Part shown: in pieces, positions 30,894-31,770 of the stretch
How the letters are laid out: every line of letters starts with the position of its first letter
Position numbering within the stretch: position 1 is the stretch's first letter
Origin: Methanosarcina sp.
GTDB lineage: Archaea > Halobacteriota > Methanosarcinia > Methanosarcinales > Methanosarcinaceae
Reading direction: 5' to 3'
Length of the DNA: 31,770 bases
Assembly: GCA_013330315.1 (NCBI GenBank)
Contig: DUIO01000352.1
Coordinates: forward strand, 1 to 31,770
Program-made: the position numbers and the translations under genes
Notes under the pieces: model-generated
What the model was told of the DNA's origin: nothing
Databases searched by the model: none
What the model saw: the letters and a program-made list of their open reading frames with translations, nothing else

Positions 30894-31458
30894 GAAGAAA
30901 AATAACAGGATAATAAGAGAATTGTAAAGTAATAAGAATAGTGAGATAAGAGAATAGTGAGATAATGAGATAAGAGAATAGTGAGAATAGTGAGATAATA
31001 ATGAGACAATAATAATGAGATAATAATGAGATAATAAAATTGAGCAAAATCAAGAAGGAAAGTCTGGAAATATTATTGATCAAGAAAGACGGACTTTACC
31101 TGCATCTGAATATAAAATCATAAAATATAAATAAAACATAATCCATTTTAGTTTGGAATCAAACAGTAAGAAAAGTGCATAGTAAGATTACAGACAGTCA
31201 GATTCGGATGATAAAATTAAAAGATCAAAACCAGTCGAACCCAAAAAATCGATAAAACCCGCCAGAAACCAGTTGGAAGAGTTAAATCAAGAGTATCTCG
31301 CGAACAGACCTACCTAACCAGAAAAGTCTTGAATTCTAATGGATCAAAAACCTCTCAAAAAGGTCTATTAGATAAAACGCCTCTTAAAGACTTCTGGTAA
31401 CTACTATCCCTGGCTTTTATCATCCGGATCGGGACTGAAAAAAAGTAGCTGTATTGTG
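30894..31458. other. 565-bp intergenic region, repeat-rich, no gene seen
   Basis: The first 150 bases (30900-31035) are variations of GAATAGTGAGATAA and GATAATAAT in tandem, too irregular for one unit length. The remainder is AT-rich with no clear gene or hairpin before the MarR-type gene at 31459. Confidence 0.55.
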
Positions 31459-31770
31459 ATGTCGATGAAAGAAGAGAAAATAAAAGAAACAGTAAAACTT
31501 CAGTTTGAGGTAATTCATCTCTATCATAAGAACTTTTCCAAACTATTCCACCAGACTGGCAACAGCCCTTATAATCTGAATAAAAATCAGAACAAGGCTA
31601 TCCTGATTATAGGTGGGGTAGGTGAAATTATGCTCACCATTCTTGGAAAATGCCTGGACCTCCAGAAAGGGAGCCTGACTACTATGATTGATGCCCTGGA
31701 AAGAGAGGGGCTTGTCTTAAGAAAAGGAGACCCCGGAGACAGGAGGAAGGTCCTTATCTCACTTACGGAA
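31459..31770 (+). CDS. MarR-family transcriptional regulator, N-terminal part (cut by window edge)
   Basis: The first 104 residues of a winged-helix regulator. Helix residues (VKLQFEVIHLYHKNFSKLF) lead into the DNA-binding block KCLDLQKGSLTTMIDALERE, GLVLRKGDPGDRRKVLISLTE, the MarR recognition helix and wing with the typical DxRRK. The frame is open to the last base, so the C-terminus is missing. The start is ATG at 31459, with ATG at 31465 as alternative; the ribosome site is weak. The controlled gene is not visible and probably lies downstream or in the preceding direction. Confidence 0.85.
   Translation, partial: MSMKEEKIKETVKLQFEVIHLYHKNFSKLFHQTGNSPYNLNKNQNKAILIIGGVGEIMLTILGKCLDLQKGSLTTMIDALEREGLVLRKGDPGDRRKVLISLTE

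Noticed and set aside
30800..31083. Minus-strand frames rich in Ser/Leu/Ile/Tyr
   Set aside because: Generated by the GATAATAAT-type repeat; no gene features.

Overview
The window reads as a stretch of a Methanosarcina-type methanogen chromosome. The evidence is archaeal gene families (archaeal FKBPs with an inserted domain, TrmB and HxlR regulators, a small siroheme protein of the methanogen type, an ADP-forming acyl-CoA synthetase alpha chain), Shine-Dalgarno starts mixed with TATA-box promoters, moderate-GC genes, and long AT-rich intergenic regions full of short tandem repeats. I see no rRNA, tRNA, CRISPR array, prophage or intact insertion sequence.

Layout. 1-1414: three FKBP-type prolyl isomerase genes in tandem (the first cut by the window edge, the second a predicted lipoprotein). 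1679-2098: a membrane-anchored OB-fold protein. 2328-5928: a sugar-nucleotide pyrophosphorylase, a flippase-like membrane protein and a dolichol-kinase-like protein, plausibly serving lipid-linked surface glycans. 6213-13743 (minus strand): a five-gene Bat/MoxR-type cluster (membrane protein, MoxR ATPase, DUF58 protein and two large membrane-anchored von Willebrand A proteins), bounded at its 3' end by an 11-bp-phased A-tract array. 14073-16073 (minus): prephenate dehydratase and a TrmB-family regulator with an inverted repeat in its promoter. 16233-21016: a loose redox-flavoured region (AhpD-like protein, hemerythrin, ferredoxin, CGGC protein, cupin, small siroheme/4Fe-4S reductase-like protein) ending with a divergent HxlR regulator. 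21291-22658: acyl-CoA synthetase (ADP-forming) alpha chain. 22826-25600 (minus): secreted alpha/beta hydrolase and secreted rhodanese. 26356-27828: MATE transporter. 27958-28367: a decayed zinc metalloprotease. 28758-29168: an unknown protein. 29973-30893: a secreted Cache-cupin fusion. 31459-end: a MarR-type regulator cut by the window edge.

For a second look I would pick: dispersed sequences resembling the right-end/omega-RNA scaffold of IS200/IS605-type elements with no transposase nearby; the metalloprotease pseudogene, whose frameshift and nonsense codon can be read directly; several clean inverted repeats at regulator and enzyme promoters; the Cache-cupin fusion with its structured leader; and the pattern that most intergenic regions carry their own private tandem repeat (units of 11-22 bp). 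No single feature proves a new biological system. The Bat-type cluster and the siroheme/HxlR pair are the most coherent functional modules.
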